Notes: generated by a model not told the origin, from the sequence alone. A stretch of DNA of 42,966 bases from an uncultured Clostridia bacterium (GCA_944380875.1 CALWJA010000017.1:1-42966); one strand, 5' to 3'. Positions 34,013 to 42,059 are shown, counted from the stretch's first letter. Numbers and translations are program-made.

Positions 34013-34489
34013 TCACTCCCGAAACCGGGCACCTTCCAGCCGGAGAAGGAATCTTTTTACATCCTGGGCTCCGCCGTAACCGCCCAGGGAATTGTCCCCG
34101 CTGATGACCCGGTGGCAGGGCACCAGCAGCCATAAGGGATTTTTATTGCAGGCTCCTCCCACCGCTCGGGCGGCAGTGGGCCTGCCGATCATAAAGGCTA
34201 CATCTCCATAGGACCGCACCTGGCCATATGGAATTTTCCGCATAGCCTGCCAAACTGTTTTCTGAAACTCCGAGCCGTGCAAACAGACAGGAAGATCAAA
34301 TTCCCGCCGGATTCCTTCAAAATATTCGGCAATTTCCTGGGAGACTTTCTTTCCCAAAGGGGATACTTCCCCAAAGGCTCCGGCTTCCAAAGGTTTTTCC
34401 CTTCGCAGGGATAAACCCGTCACCGCGCCGCCTTCCAAGCGGACTTCAGCCCATCCTATGGGAATCTGCACCCAAAAGCGCTCTTCCAA
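34013..34489 (-). CDS. ogt: Methylated-DNA-protein cysteine methyltransferase
   Basis: A 158-residue suicide protein that removes methyl groups from O6-methylguanine. The acceptor site is VPCHRV (Cys125), preceded by [14 protein letters not shown] and GGACNKNP, all canonical. I choose the TTG at 34489 because AAGGAG lies upstream, the length then fits Ogt (about 160), and the longer frame (TTG 34597) would run through the previous gene's terminator at 34545-34583. It is grouped with nfo and the AlkD-like gene. Confidence 0.92.
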   Translation of the reverse strand: MEERFWVQIPIGWAEVRLEGGAVTGLSLRREKPLEAGAFGEVSPLGKKVSQEIAEYFEGIRREFDLPVCLHGSEFQKTVWQAMRKIPYGQVRSYGDVAFMIGRPTAARAVGGACNKNPLWLLVPCHRVISGDNSLGGYGGAQDVKRFLLRLEGARFRE

Positions 34490-34544
34490 ATCCTGTCTCT
34501 CCTTTCCTGCGAGATACACCGCCCCAGCCCGGGGGAAGTACAGA

Positions 34545-34583
34545 AAAAACCATGCGCCAGATTCTGCTCTGGCGTATGGTTTA
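34545..34583 (-). terminator. Terminator between the 130-residue protein and ogt
   Basis: AAACCATACGCCAG / CTGGCGCATGGTTT on the minus strand, a 14-bp stem with one G-U pair, 8-base loop, then TTTTTT. Confidence 0.9.
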
Positions 34584-34973
34584 TCCTTTTCCGGCAATTT
34601 TATCCTTTAAAAGGGCAATACGGGCTTCGTGGGCACGGATGGCGTTTTTCACCCGCTCCTGCACATCATAGGGTTCTACTCCCTCGCCCGCCTCATAGGC
34701 TTTGCGCAGACGCTCCAGCCTCTGCTCTGTCTCCTCCAGCTCGATCTGAAGGGGTACGGGCTGGCCCAAAGCATCTCCATAAATAGCAATCAGCGTTTTT
34801 TTCGCCTCCGGATACGAAACCGTATCGTTATCCTTTAACGCCATACTCTGAACAGCTTTCAACAGCAGTCTTTCCACAGGCTCCCCACATTGGAGCCCCC
34901 GCATTACTTCAGCCCTAAGCTGATCCGCCAGGGCGATTTCGCTTTTCCTCTCTTCGCTCAGTTCCTGCGCCAT
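34581..34973 (-). CDS. Uncharacterised 130-residue helical protein
   Basis: I do not recognise a named family. The sequence is charged and mostly helical, with a probable coiled coil (LQIELEETEQRLERLRKAYEAG) and a C-terminal helix VKNAIRAHEARIALLKDKIAG. The central KTLIAIYGDALGQPVPL is the only less charged part. ATG 34973 has AGGAGA upstream. It has its own promoter (35051-35080) and terminator, so it is a monocistronic gene. Similar small proteins occur in other Clostridia, from memory only. Confidence 0.8.
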   Translation of the reverse strand: MAQELSEERKSEIALADQLRAEVMRGLQCGEPVERLLLKAVQSMALKDNDTVSYPEAKKTLIAIYGDALGQPVPLQIELEETEQRLERLRKAYEAGEGVEPYDVQERVKNAIRAHEARIALLKDKIAGKG

Positions 34974-35050
34974 GCATATTCTCCTCTGCATAAGGAAGAT
35001 TCCCTTTTCTTAATCTAGGATCCCGGATATCCTCCTTGAATTGTGAAACC

Positions 35051-35080
35051 AGTATACTGCATTTTCCCCAGAGCTGTCAA
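35051..35080 (-). promoter_or_regulatory. Promoter of the 130-residue protein gene
   Basis: TTGACA (35075-35080), 18-base spacer, TATACT (35051-35056) on the minus strand. Confidence 0.78.
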
Positions 35081-35411
35081 ACCGATGGGGTATATCTTTC
35101 TCTTACCTATTCAATAAAAAATAGTATGTAATTTTTTGGTGTTAAAAAGCCTTGAACTGTAAAAGCTCGCGCAAATACTGACCTTTTGCGAGATTAGGGT
35201 ACTCAAAATTACAATGTTTCTTAACACTTTGGTGCCCAAATGGTGCGAATTTCTTATGGCGATATAAAAATGCCAGGGCGAAAGCATGCGTACTTTCATC
35301 TTCTCTTGTTTGCCACACAAACAGAGGGCAGATGCACTTGCAGGCGGTGGGCGAAACCCATTCATATTGAACGTTGACAAAAGTAGCTGTTTTTGCAGGA
35401 TAACAGTATAA

Positions 35412-35440
35412 TTGAAAAATTTATATACGGGCGCTATAAT
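35412..35440 (+). promoter_or_regulatory. Promoter of the GNAT gene at 35482
   Basis: TTGAAA (35412-35417), 17-base spacer, TATAAT (35435-35440). Confidence 0.78.
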
Positions 35441-35481
35441 ATATGGCAGATACATCGACAAACTGGAATTCGGAGGATAGT

Positions 35482-36114
35482 ATGAAGATTCATATTCGAC
35501 TTGAAGAAGAAAAAGATTATCAAAGAGTAGAGGAAATAACGAGAGCCGCATTCGATTATCCCGACAGAATCAAACAAGGTCAGATTGGTTGCCCTTATGA
35601 GCACTGGATGGTTCATAAGTTAAGGCAACGTGATGGTATTATGGCACTAAGTTTCGTTGCTGAACTAGAAAATGGAACGATTATCGGACACATTATTTGC
35701 AGTAATGCTGTTATTAAAAAGGAGAATCAGGTGCTTCCTGTCCTAAACTTTGGCCCTTTAAGCGTGTTACCCGAATACCAGCGTCAAGGCGTTGGAAAAG
35801 CACTTGTTCAGGCAATGATAGAACAAGCGAAAAGGCTTGATTATGGCGCAATTTTATTTTTTGGCAGACCAGAATACTATCCGCAGTTTGGTTTTAAAGA
35901 AGCGATATTTTATGAAATATCAGATTCAGAAGGGTTTAATTATCCCGCATTTATGGCTATGGAATTGAAGGAAGGGTATTTAAAAGATATTCGTGGGGGA
36001 AAATATTTCGAATCGGATATTTATAATGATAAGCTGAACCTCGAGGCAGTGAGAGCTTTTGATAGAGAATTTACTAAAGGCATGTCAGACGATTTTTGCC
36101 GATCAAATCCATAA
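35482..36114 (+). CDS. GNAT-family N-acetyltransferase (YhbS-like)
   Basis: A 210-residue acetyltransferase. GPLSVLPEYQRQGVGKALVQ is the acetyl-CoA-binding motif A (RQGVGK loop), followed by FFGRPEYYPQFGFKEA as in YhbS-like proteins. The substrate is unknown. ATG 35482 has CGGAGGA nine bases upstream. Its codon usage is more AT-rich than the flanking repair genes and it stands alone with its own promoter, hinting at acquisition by transfer. Confidence 0.9.
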   Translation: MKIHIRLEEEKDYQRVEEITRAAFDYPDRIKQGQIGCPYEHWMVHKLRQRDGIMALSFVAELENGTIIGHIICSNAVIKKENQVLPVLNFGPLSVLPEYQRQGVGKALVQAMIEQAKRLDYGAILFFGRPEYYPQFGFKEAIFYEISDSEGFNYPAFMAMELKEGYLKDIRGGKYFESDIYNDKLNLEAVRAFDREFTKGMSDDFCRSNP

Positions 36115-36148
36115 AAAACACCCCGCTGCCGAAAAACGGGAGCGGGGT
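36113..36148 (-). terminator. Terminator after the ECF S component
   Basis: ACCCCGCT / AGCGGGGT plus inner CCG/CGG pairs around an A-rich loop, followed on the minus strand by GTTTTTTAT. It sits between two convergent genes and may also end the GNAT transcript. Confidence 0.85.
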
Positions 36149-36207
36149 ATTCATAAATAAGGCCGGTTCAGGGAAAACGTTTACCCTGCAAAACGATCCT
36201 TTACATA

Positions 36208-36831
36208 TTAGACGCGATCCCTATACAGAACCACATACAGCGCTTTGCTCACAGCTGTTCCTGCAACTGCGCAGACAATGCCTTCTATCAGGCCGTTCAC
36301 ACCTACAAAGGCAATAACGAACGCAAATACATTTATAGTATTCATAGTGACCTGCAGACTCTGGATGTATTCCGTCTGGCCAAAGCACAGCATAAGAGCT
36401 GTCATAAACAGGATTGTATTCAAAAGAGCACCGCCAAGGCAAGCCGCCAGAAAAGAAAAGAACCGGGTTTTATCCACCTTCTGCAAGCCCTTGAAAATCA
36501 GGGCGGAAAGCCACCCCATCAATGTGCGGGGAACCAGGCAAACCACAAATGTCCAGAAAGGGTTAATAGCCAAAAGAGTTGCTCCAAAGGGGCTCAGCCC
36601 GAAGCACTGCAGAAAGCTGCAAAGGCCGAAGGCAGCGCCCAGGATGGCTCCTCCGGCAGGCCCCAGCAAAACAGCGCCCACTACAACGGGAATACCGATC
36701 AGGGTAATTTCCAGGCCGGGAGTCCGGATAAAGCCGATAGGTGTAAAAGCCATCAACGCAATAATAGCGATCAAAAGCGCCAACTGGATCATTTTCAGGG
36801 TTTTCATGCTCATATTCATTTTTTGAGACAT
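36208..36831 (-). CDS. ECF transporter S component, probable pantothenate importer (PanT-like)
   Basis: A 207-residue membrane protein with about six hydrophobic spans and the S-component layout (QLALLIAIIALMAFTPIGFI at the start, LLGPAGGAILGAAFGLCSF in the middle). S components bind a vitamin outside and dock on the shared EcfT/EcfA module, encoded elsewhere. It lies 102 bases after coaX on the same strand, so pantothenate is the most likely ligand. This is inferred from context. The start has AAGGAGG at ideal distance. Confidence 0.88.
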   Translation of the reverse strand: MSQKMNMSMKTLKMIQLALLIAIIALMAFTPIGFIRTPGLEITLIGIPVVVGAVLLGPAGGAILGAAFGLCSFLQCFGLSPFGATLLAINPFWTFVVCLVPRTLMGWLSALIFKGLQKVDKTRFFSFLAACLGGALLNTILFMTALMLCFGQTEYIQSLQVTMNTINVFAFVIAFVGVNGLIEGIVCAVAGTAVSKALYVVLYRDRV

Positions 36832-36933
36832 TTTGTTACCTCCTTGCTGCCGTTCCTTCTCAAATAGGATACGGCGCCGCCCGCCTCACACAAAGGAGCC
36901 GGGAATGTTTTCATTTTCGAACAAGCCGCGGAT

Positions 36934-37707
36934 TTAGTCTTTGTTTTTACAGGTTTCGTAAATGATCCGCAGACCATCCAGGATCAAATTTTCATCCAAA
37001 ATTACCTTCCGGCGGCAGTGAGGGATTATACATTTGGCCAGGCCGCCTGTGGCTACCACGGTTTTCATTTCCCCCATTTCTTCCGAGAACCGGTCGATCA
37101 TCCCGTCGATCATGGATGCAGTGCCCAGTATACTACCGGACTGAATAGCTTCTACCGTTTCGGTGCAGACAGCTTTGGAAGGAGCCCTGAGGCTCACGGT
37201 AGGAAGCTGAGAACACCGGCTGGCAAGGGCATCCAGAGAAATGCGCACGCCAGGGGCTATCATCCCCCCGTGGTATCCGCCTTCCGCATCCACCACATAC
37301 ATCTTGGTTGCGCTTCCTAAATCCACAGCCATAGCGGGAAGCTCATATTTCCCGATCAGCCCGATGGCGCCTGCTGCAAGATCCGCCCCCAATTGAGAAG
37401 GATTTTCCAAAAGCACACGCAAACCCGTTTCGGTTTCCGAGCCAACCACCAGAGGCGGCACACCTGTCAGCTTATGTACGGCACTATAAAGCGTCCCTGT
37501 AAGCTCCGGCACAACAGAGCCTATCACAGCGCTTTCAAACGCCTCCGGCGCAACAGAGTGCAAACGAAGGACAGCCGTAAGCTCAATGGCATACTGGTCA
37601 TCCGTCCTGGAACTGTCTGTGGCAAGCCGGGATATAAACTGCAGAACATCCCCCTCATACGCACCAAGAGTTATGTTGGTATTTCCGACGTCTACGGTAA
37701 GAATCAT
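36934..37707 (-). CDS. coaX: Type III pantothenate kinase
   Basis: A 257-residue enzyme phosphorylating pantothenate, the first step of CoA synthesis. The N-terminal phosphate loop is TVDVGNTNITLG, the pantothenate/ATP site is GADLAAGAIG with AVDLGSATKMYVVD, and GGMIAPGVRISLDAL follows. DLGSATK differs slightly from the common DFGTATT. ATG 37707 has AAAGGAGG upstream; the long upstream open frame is spurious. A TATAAT -10 lies about 40 bases upstream. Confidence 0.93.
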   Translation of the reverse strand: MILTVDVGNTNITLGAYEGDVLQFISRLATDSSRTDDQYAIELTAVLRLHSVAPEAFESAVIGSVVPELTGTLYSAVHKLTGVPPLVVGSETETGLRVLLENPSQLGADLAAGAIGLIGKYELPAMAVDLGSATKMYVVDAEGGYHGGMIAPGVRISLDALASRCSQLPTVSLRAPSKAVCTETVEAIQSGSILGTASMIDGMIDRFSEEMGEMKTVVATGGLAKCIIPHCRRKVILDENLILDGLRIIYETCKNKD

Positions 37708-37866
37708 AAAAATGATTTCCTCCTTTCCTTCGGTTTCTACCTGTATTATATACGTCTTTTTCAAAAAAAGAAACACCTTTGTCAAAAAAACTACAAATAT
37801 TTTTTTGAAAACAACGAACCATTTCCTGATTGGGGAATATTTCAGAATTTCAGGGAAAAAATAAGC

Positions 37867-37889
37867 CTGCCGGCAAAAACGGCCGGCAG
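37867..37889 (+). other. Hairpin in the DUF1540 gene leader
   Basis: A perfect 8-bp CTGCCGGC / GCCGGCAG with a 7-base loop, three bases before the ribosome site GGTGAGG. It has no T-run on plus; it may affect mRNA stability or translation. Confidence 0.45.
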
Positions 37890-37906
37890 AAGGTGAGGAA
37901 CAAAAT

Positions 37907-38236
37907 ATGCCAAATTTGAAATGTACTGTAGAAAGCTGTATCCACCATTGCCCCGGTAAATGCTGCAAAGCGGAAATAAAGGTAGAAGGGCCTGCCGCCT
38001 CCGACTGCGAACAGACCTGCTGCGATTCCTTCGAATGCAAAACATCCGGCAGTGCTATGAACTCTATGGGCTGCAATACTCCTAACGATTCCCTGGAGGT
38101 TTGCTGTGCAGCCGAAAACTGCGCATATAACCAATCCGGAAAATGCGCTGCGGACTCTATCTCTATTACGCCCTGCAATTGCTCTACTCCTGACTGTAAA
38201 AGCTCAACAGAGTGCGCCAGTTTCCGTATGAAATAA
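37907..38236 (+). CDS. Cys-rich protein with two DUF1540 domains
   Basis: A 109-residue protein with 18 cysteines. It has two similar halves, each opening with a C-x(3-4)-C pattern and H/N-x-x-G-K-C (CTVESCIHHCPGKCC; CCAAENCAYNQSGKC) and ending in a CC or C-x-C pair. This is the DUF1540 pattern, probably a small metal-binding or disulfide module; its function is unknown. GGTGAGG precedes the ATG. It is divergent from coaX and followed by a strong terminator. Confidence 0.88.
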   Translation: MPNLKCTVESCIHHCPGKCCKAEIKVEGPAASDCEQTCCDSFECKTSGSAMNSMGCNTPNDSLEVCCAAENCAYNQSGKCAADSISITPCNCSTPDCKSSTECASFRMK

Positions 38237-38330
38237 AACTATCGTCACGGAGGAAATCTTCGCTCTATAAGCTGTAGTCTACCCTTTACAACATTCCGTA
38301 TAACTGCGGAAAATAACAGAACAGAGGCGC

Positions 38331-38383
38331 AAACAGCAGCGGCAGGAATATCCTGAAAAAGGCTATTCCTGCCGCTGTTTTCT
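38331..38383 (+). terminator. Terminator after the DUF1540 gene
   Basis: AGCGGCAGGAATA / TATTCCTGCCGCT, 13 bp extended by wobble pairs, followed by GTTTTC. Confidence 0.85.
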
Positions 38384-38473
38384 ATATTGTGGAAAAGCGC
38401 ATGGCCATATAATTTTATACACTTATCCGCTGATTACAAATTACATTTCCTCTGTCATCTTTTGTAACAAAGG

Positions 38474-38502
38474 TTGAGATATGAAAATGGGTATGCTATA
38501 CT
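38474..38502 (+). promoter_or_regulatory. Promoter of the SGNH lipoprotein
   Basis: TTGAGA (38474-38479), 17-base spacer, TATACT (38497-38502). Confidence 0.75.
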
Positions 38503-38597
38503 AGGGGCAAGTTGCCCGCTAAAAGCAAGCAACGGGCATATTGCCTTTACTATATTTTTAAAGCAATGCTACTAAGAAATGATGGGGGAATTTAAAA

Positions 38598-39503
38598 GTG
38601 AAACTTCGTATCGTACCTTTTCTGATGGCGGCTGCGCTTCTTCTTATGAGCGCCTGTTCCGGAACTTCCAATGAAAGTTCACAGTCATCTTCCGACGCTT
38701 CTCAATCTTCTTCTGCTGTTTCCTCAGAGACTTCTTCGGAAGCTTCCTCCGAACAGGAAACCTCCAGCAGTGAAGCATCTCAATCCGAAAATTCCGCTTC
38801 TGAAAGCGGTTCATCTTCCGAAGCTCCCAGCGGTCCAGATGGAAACGTGCCCTATGCTCTCTCCGAAAGCGCCAGAGCTGACGATTCCTATTTTGACGAC
38901 GCAGTTTTCATCGGTGACTCTGTAAGCCTGAAGCTTGAACGCTATACTACACAGCAGCGTTCTGCAAACCCTAACTTTTTCGGTAAAGCTCAATTCCTTA
39001 CAGCAGGAAGCATGGGCAGCGGTAACGCTCTGGAAGCTCCCAGCAGTGAATCCATCCATCCTCTTTATAATGGCCAGAAAATGTCTTTGGCAGACTCTGT
39101 AAAGGCCTGCGGAGCCAAAAAGGTTTATATCATGCTTGGTATGAACGATATGGCTATATATGGAGTAGATGGCGCTGTAGAGAATATGCAAACTTTGATC
39201 GAAGGAATTCTGGAGAAAACCCCCGACGCAAAGATCTATGTGGAAAGCGCTACTCCTTTGGTAGCTTCCAAAAATATCGCAGACCATAAACTGAACAACA
39301 CCAACCTGAATGCCTACAACCAGAAGCTCTCCGCCCTTTGCCAGGAAAAAGGCTGGTATTTCGTTAATGTTTGGTCTACGGTAGACGACGGCACCGGTAA
39401 TCTGAAAGTTTCCTATTGCAGCGACCCGGATGACATGGGCATCCATTTTACAGACGCCGGCTGTGAAGCATGGATCGATTATCTGTATACCCATACAGCG
39501 TAA
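38598..39503 (+). CDS. SGNH/GDSL-family lipoprotein hydrolase
   Basis: A 301-residue surface lipoprotein: lipobox LMSAC (Cys20), a very Ser/Glu-rich linker (21-80), then an SGNH hydrolase domain. Block I is FIGDS (Ser108), block III is GMND (181-184), and the catalytic Asp/His lie in DDMGIHFTDAG near the C-terminus. Relatives deacylate polysaccharides, peptidoglycan or lipids on the cell surface; the substrate is unknown. The linker probably spans the wall. Confidence 0.9.
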   Translation: MKLRIVPFLMAAALLLMSACSGTSNESSQSSSDASQSSSAVSSETSSEASSEQETSSSEASQSENSASESGSSSEAPSGPDGNVPYALSESARADDSYFDDAVFIGDSVSLKLERYTTQQRSANPNFFGKAQFLTAGSMGSGNALEAPSSESIHPLYNGQKMSLADSVKACGAKKVYIMLGMNDMAIYGVDGAVENMQTLIEGILEKTPDAKIYVESATPLVASKNIADHKLNNTNLNAYNQKLSALCQEKGWYFVNVWSTVDDGTGNLKVSYCSDPDDMGIHFTDAGCEAWIDYLYTHTA

Positions 39504-39644
39504 CGAAATCGGATTGTTCTTTTCGCAAAAGCTATATATTTAACTTTTCTAAAAAATTACAAAACAAATTTCTGAAAATGTTTGAGAACAGATTTTAGTC
39601 TGTCCCGCATGTTTGTTTCAGAAGAATAGGAAAGGATGTTTAGC

Positions 39645-40121
39645 ATGAAAAAATTGTCGGCACTTCTTTTAGCTCTACTTCTTGTTGTGGGATTAGCGGC
39701 CTGCTCGGGATCGAACAGCGGAACCGAAGGAAAAAACGCGGATCTTACAAAAGTAATGGATGATATGAAAGCTGTCCTGGAAAATAAAGAAATGATGGAT
39801 CTGGGTAAGGACAACCTTCTGCAAAACTATGGAATCGATCCTGAAAGCGTCAAACAGTTCGCTGTCTATATAGACTCCACAGGGTTAAAGGGCGATGAAA
39901 TCATTCTCTTGGAAGCCAAGGACGAGGAAGCGGCCAAAACCGTTAAAGAAATGATCGACGCCCGCTATCAGCAAAAAGAAAATACTATGAAGAGTTACCA
40001 ACCTGAAGAATATGCCATGCTGAAAGAATGCAAAGTACAGCAGAATGGTAATTATATCAGCCTGATTGTTTCTCCTCAGCATGAAGAATTGGAAAAAATC
40101 TATAACGAAGCTTTTAAATAA
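39645..40121 (+). CDS. DUF4358-family lipoprotein
   Basis: A 158-residue lipoprotein with signal peptide and lipobox GLAAC (Cys20). The mature part (LTKVMDDMKAVLEN, YGIDPESVKQFAVYI, LLEAKDEEAAKTVKEMIDAR, QPEEYAMLK) matches DUF4358, a Clostridia family of unknown function. ATG 39645 is preferred because GGAAAGGA is nine bases upstream; the ATG at 39636 sits on that site. It lies about 140 bases after the SGNH lipoprotein without a clear terminator, so both may share a transcript. Confidence 0.88.
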   Translation: MKKLSALLLALLLVVGLAACSGSNSGTEGKNADLTKVMDDMKAVLENKEMMDLGKDNLLQNYGIDPESVKQFAVYIDSTGLKGDEIILLEAKDEEAAKTVKEMIDARYQQKENTMKSYQPEEYAMLKECKVQQNGNYISLIVSPQHEELEKIYNEAFK

Positions 40122-40165
40122 TACAAAAACGGCTTTTTCTTCTATTTCCAATCTATATATTTTTC

Positions 40166-40199
40166 AAAAACGCGTAAATGGATATTTTACGCGTTTTTC
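40166..40199 (+). terminator. Terminator after the DUF4358 gene
   Basis: A perfect 13-bp AAAAACGCGTAAA / TTTACGCGTTTTT. Confidence 0.88.
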
Positions 40200-40238
40200 T
40201 TTTCTTTTTTGTTCGAATTCTACCAACTTTGTTATAGA

Positions 40239-40267
40239 TTGACACAATTGGAAAAAAATACTATACT
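40239..40267 (+). promoter_or_regulatory. Promoter of the AbrB-type regulator
   Basis: TTGACA (40239-40244), 17-base spacer, TATACT (40262-40267). AbrB proteins often repress themselves, so the AT-rich spacer could be an operator. Confidence 0.85.
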
Positions 40268-40310
40268 ATAGACAAAGATGGTCAGAATTAGGGAAAAAGG
40301 AGTGATTACA

Positions 40311-40562
40311 TTGAAACCAACCGGTATTGTTAGACCCATCGACAGCTTGGGTAGAATCGTAATTCCAACTGAACTCAGAAAAACACTCCATATCAAAGAT
40401 AAGGATCCGTTGGAAATTTTTGTAGACAACAACTGCATTATCCTTAAGAAGTATCAGCCTGCCTGCATTTTCTGCAGCAGCATGGAAGATGTAGAAAGCT
40501 TTAAAGGGTATACAGTCTGTCGTTCGTGCATGCGGAAAATGGGGCAGCGGGCAGAAGATTAA
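40311..40562 (+). CDS. AbrB/SpoVT-type transition-state regulator with Zn-ribbon tail
   Basis: An 83-residue protein. Residues 1-50 are a swapped-hairpin AbrB DNA-binding domain (GIVRPIDSLGRIVIPTELRK, IKDKDPLEIFVD). The tail has CIFC and CRSC pairs (about residues 54-57 and 74-77), a likely zinc site. It uses a TTG start with AAGGAG eight to nine bases upstream; the longer frame from 40278 has no ribosome site. Such regulators control the switch from growth to stationary phase or sporulation. Confidence 0.93.
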   Translation: MKPTGIVRPIDSLGRIVIPTELRKTLHIKDKDPLEIFVDNNCIILKKYQPACIFCSSMEDVESFKGYTVCRSCMRKMGQRAED

Positions 40563-40616
40563 AACTGAAAGTAAATCTTGCAGATGCGGCATTGTCCTTT
40601 ACTGTCTTAGAAAAAG

Positions 40617-40655
40617 AAAAAAGAAGGAGCCTATTTCAAGGCTCCTTCTTTTTGT
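40617..40655. terminator. Bidirectional terminator between the AbrB gene and pepV
   Basis: AAAAGAAGGAGCC / GGCTCCTTCTTTT, 13 bp with an 8-base loop and T-runs on both strands. Confidence 0.92.
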
Positions 40656-40682
40656 TTTTACTATTTTTTATCAGAGTTTCGT

Positions 40683-42059
40683 TTATTCCGCCGTAGCCAT
40701 ACGATACATAGCTTCCAGGCAAATCTGAGCATGCACCATAAAGCGCTCAATCTCAATATGCTCGCCGCAATTATGCAGTTTACGATCCGGCTCATCGGCA
40801 AAAAACGGACCAAAAGCTACACCGCGTCCCTTAAGGCTTCTGGCATACGTTCCTCCGCCTGTAGAATACAGTTCTGCTTCTTCTCCTGTAACTTCTTTAT
40901 AAGCGTCTTTCAAAAGCTGAATAAAGGGGCTTTCCGCAGGAAGATACAGGGGCTTGGAATGACTTTCCGCATCAAAGGAAAGTCCTGCTTTCTCTGCGGC
41001 CCCGCGAATACCGGAAAGTATTTTTTCTCCATCGGCAGTAACAGGATACCGGATATCGATTCCCAGGAACGCTTCTTCCTCTGAGGATTTTACCATACCC
41101 AAATTTAAAGTAAGCATACCGGATTCCGCATCCTCGCAGGCTACTCCCATTGCGGCTCCGGAATATTCCATGCCTATCTGTTTGCTGGCAAAAGACAGAA
41201 GCGGCCCCATTTCTTCTTCCAAAAATACCTTTCTCAAAAGGCACAAAAGATAGGAAGCAGCATTTTTTCCTTCCTGGGGCTGCATGGCGTGGGATGCTAC
41301 CCCCAGGGATACTACCTTTCCACCTTCAGAAGTGGCTGTGAAGCCGAATTTTCCTTCCTCTGTTTTGGCGGCTTCCTGCAGCTTTTCAAACGCATCTTTG
41401 GAGCAGCAAAGCTCCGCCTCTGCCCGGGCCGGTACTGCGTTATACACGATTCCTGCGTCAAAACGACGAACCACAGGAGAGGGTTTTCCCGAAATTTTTA
41501 TATGCAGCATTCCTTTTTCCCGGTTGCATACACCATATTCCGCATCCGGCGTAAATCCCATTACAGGAAGAGGTTCCTTGGAAAAATAATACCGCATATC
41601 CTCACTTCCGGTTTCTTCTCCCGCTCCCAGGATCACGCGAATTTTCCTTTTAACAGGCACCTTTTCATCCATAAGCGCTTTCAGGCAGTAAAGAGCCACC
41701 ACAGCCTCCCCTTTATCGTCGGCGGTGCCGCGGCCATAGCAGCAGCCATCCCGAATGACCATGGTGAAAGGATCGCTTTCCCAATCTCCGCCAGCAGGCA
41801 CAACATCCACATGCGCCAGCACAGCGGCATATTCTTCACCGTCTCCGTATTCAGCATGCCCGGCATAATTATCCACATTTTTCACAGTAAGCCCTAAACG
41901 CTGGGCCTGCTCCAAAGCAAGCTGCAAAGCGGCGGCTGACTCTTTTCCAAAGGGCATCCCCGGCAGCGCTTCACTGCGGACAGAAGGCACCTTTACCAAT
42001 TCCGCCAAATCACGCAAAATAGCATCCTGATACCGTAAAATCTTTTCGCCGAATCCCAT
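40683..42059 (-). CDS. pepV: M20-family dipeptidase (PepV/Sapep type)
   Basis: A 458-residue zinc dipeptidase. The metal/catalytic motifs are LAHVDVVPAGGDW, YGRGTADDKGEAV (bridging Asp), GAGEETGSED (catalytic Glu), FTPDAEYGV and HNCGEHIE. The order and length match PepV, which hydrolyses dipeptides with an N-terminal D- or L-residue. ATG 42059 has AAAGGA about ten bases upstream; ATG 42068 is too close to that site. It is transcribed alone. Confidence 0.93.
   Translation of the reverse strand: MGFGEKILRYQDAILRDLAELVKVPSVRSEALPGMPFGKESAAALQLALEQAQRLGLTVKNVDNYAGHAEYGDGEEYAAVLAHVDVVPAGGDWESDPFTMVIRDGCCYGRGTADDKGEAVVALYCLKALMDEKVPVKRKIRVILGAGEETGSEDMRYYFSKEPLPVMGFTPDAEYGVCNREKGMLHIKISGKPSPVVRRFDAGIVYNAVPARAEAELCCSKDAFEKLQEAAKTEEGKFGFTATSEGGKVVSLGVASHAMQPQEGKNAASYLLCLLRKVFLEEEMGPLLSFASKQIGMEYSGAAMGVACEDAESGMLTLNLGMVKSSEEEAFLGIDIRYPVTADGEKILSGIRGAAEKAGLSFDAESHSKPLYLPAESPFIQLLKDAYKEVTGEEAELYSTGGGTYARSLKGRGVAFGPFFADEPDRKLHNCGEHIEIERFMVHAQICLEAMYRMATAE

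Larger units (their letters stand above)
34974..35481. other. AT-rich intergenic region with possible decayed coding sequence
   Basis: Two promoters lie at its ends. Between them, plus-strand frame 35265-35409 reads ESMRTFIFSCLPHKQRAD and continues to a TAA without a ribosome site. It could be a gene remnant. A long minus-strand open frame here has no ribosome site and an unnatural composition. Confidence 0.35.
38237..38597. other. Intergenic region DUF1540 / SGNH lipoprotein
   Basis: Holds a strong terminator, a consensus-like promoter and a TGCCCG/CGGGCA hairpin in the lipoprotein leader (38513-38539). No coding signal. Confidence 0.5.

Noticed and set aside
35111-35551. Minus-strand open frame of 146 codons in the AT-rich gap
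   Set aside because: No ribosome site, composition typical of noncoding AT-rich DNA, and it overlaps the promoter and start of the GNAT on the other strand.
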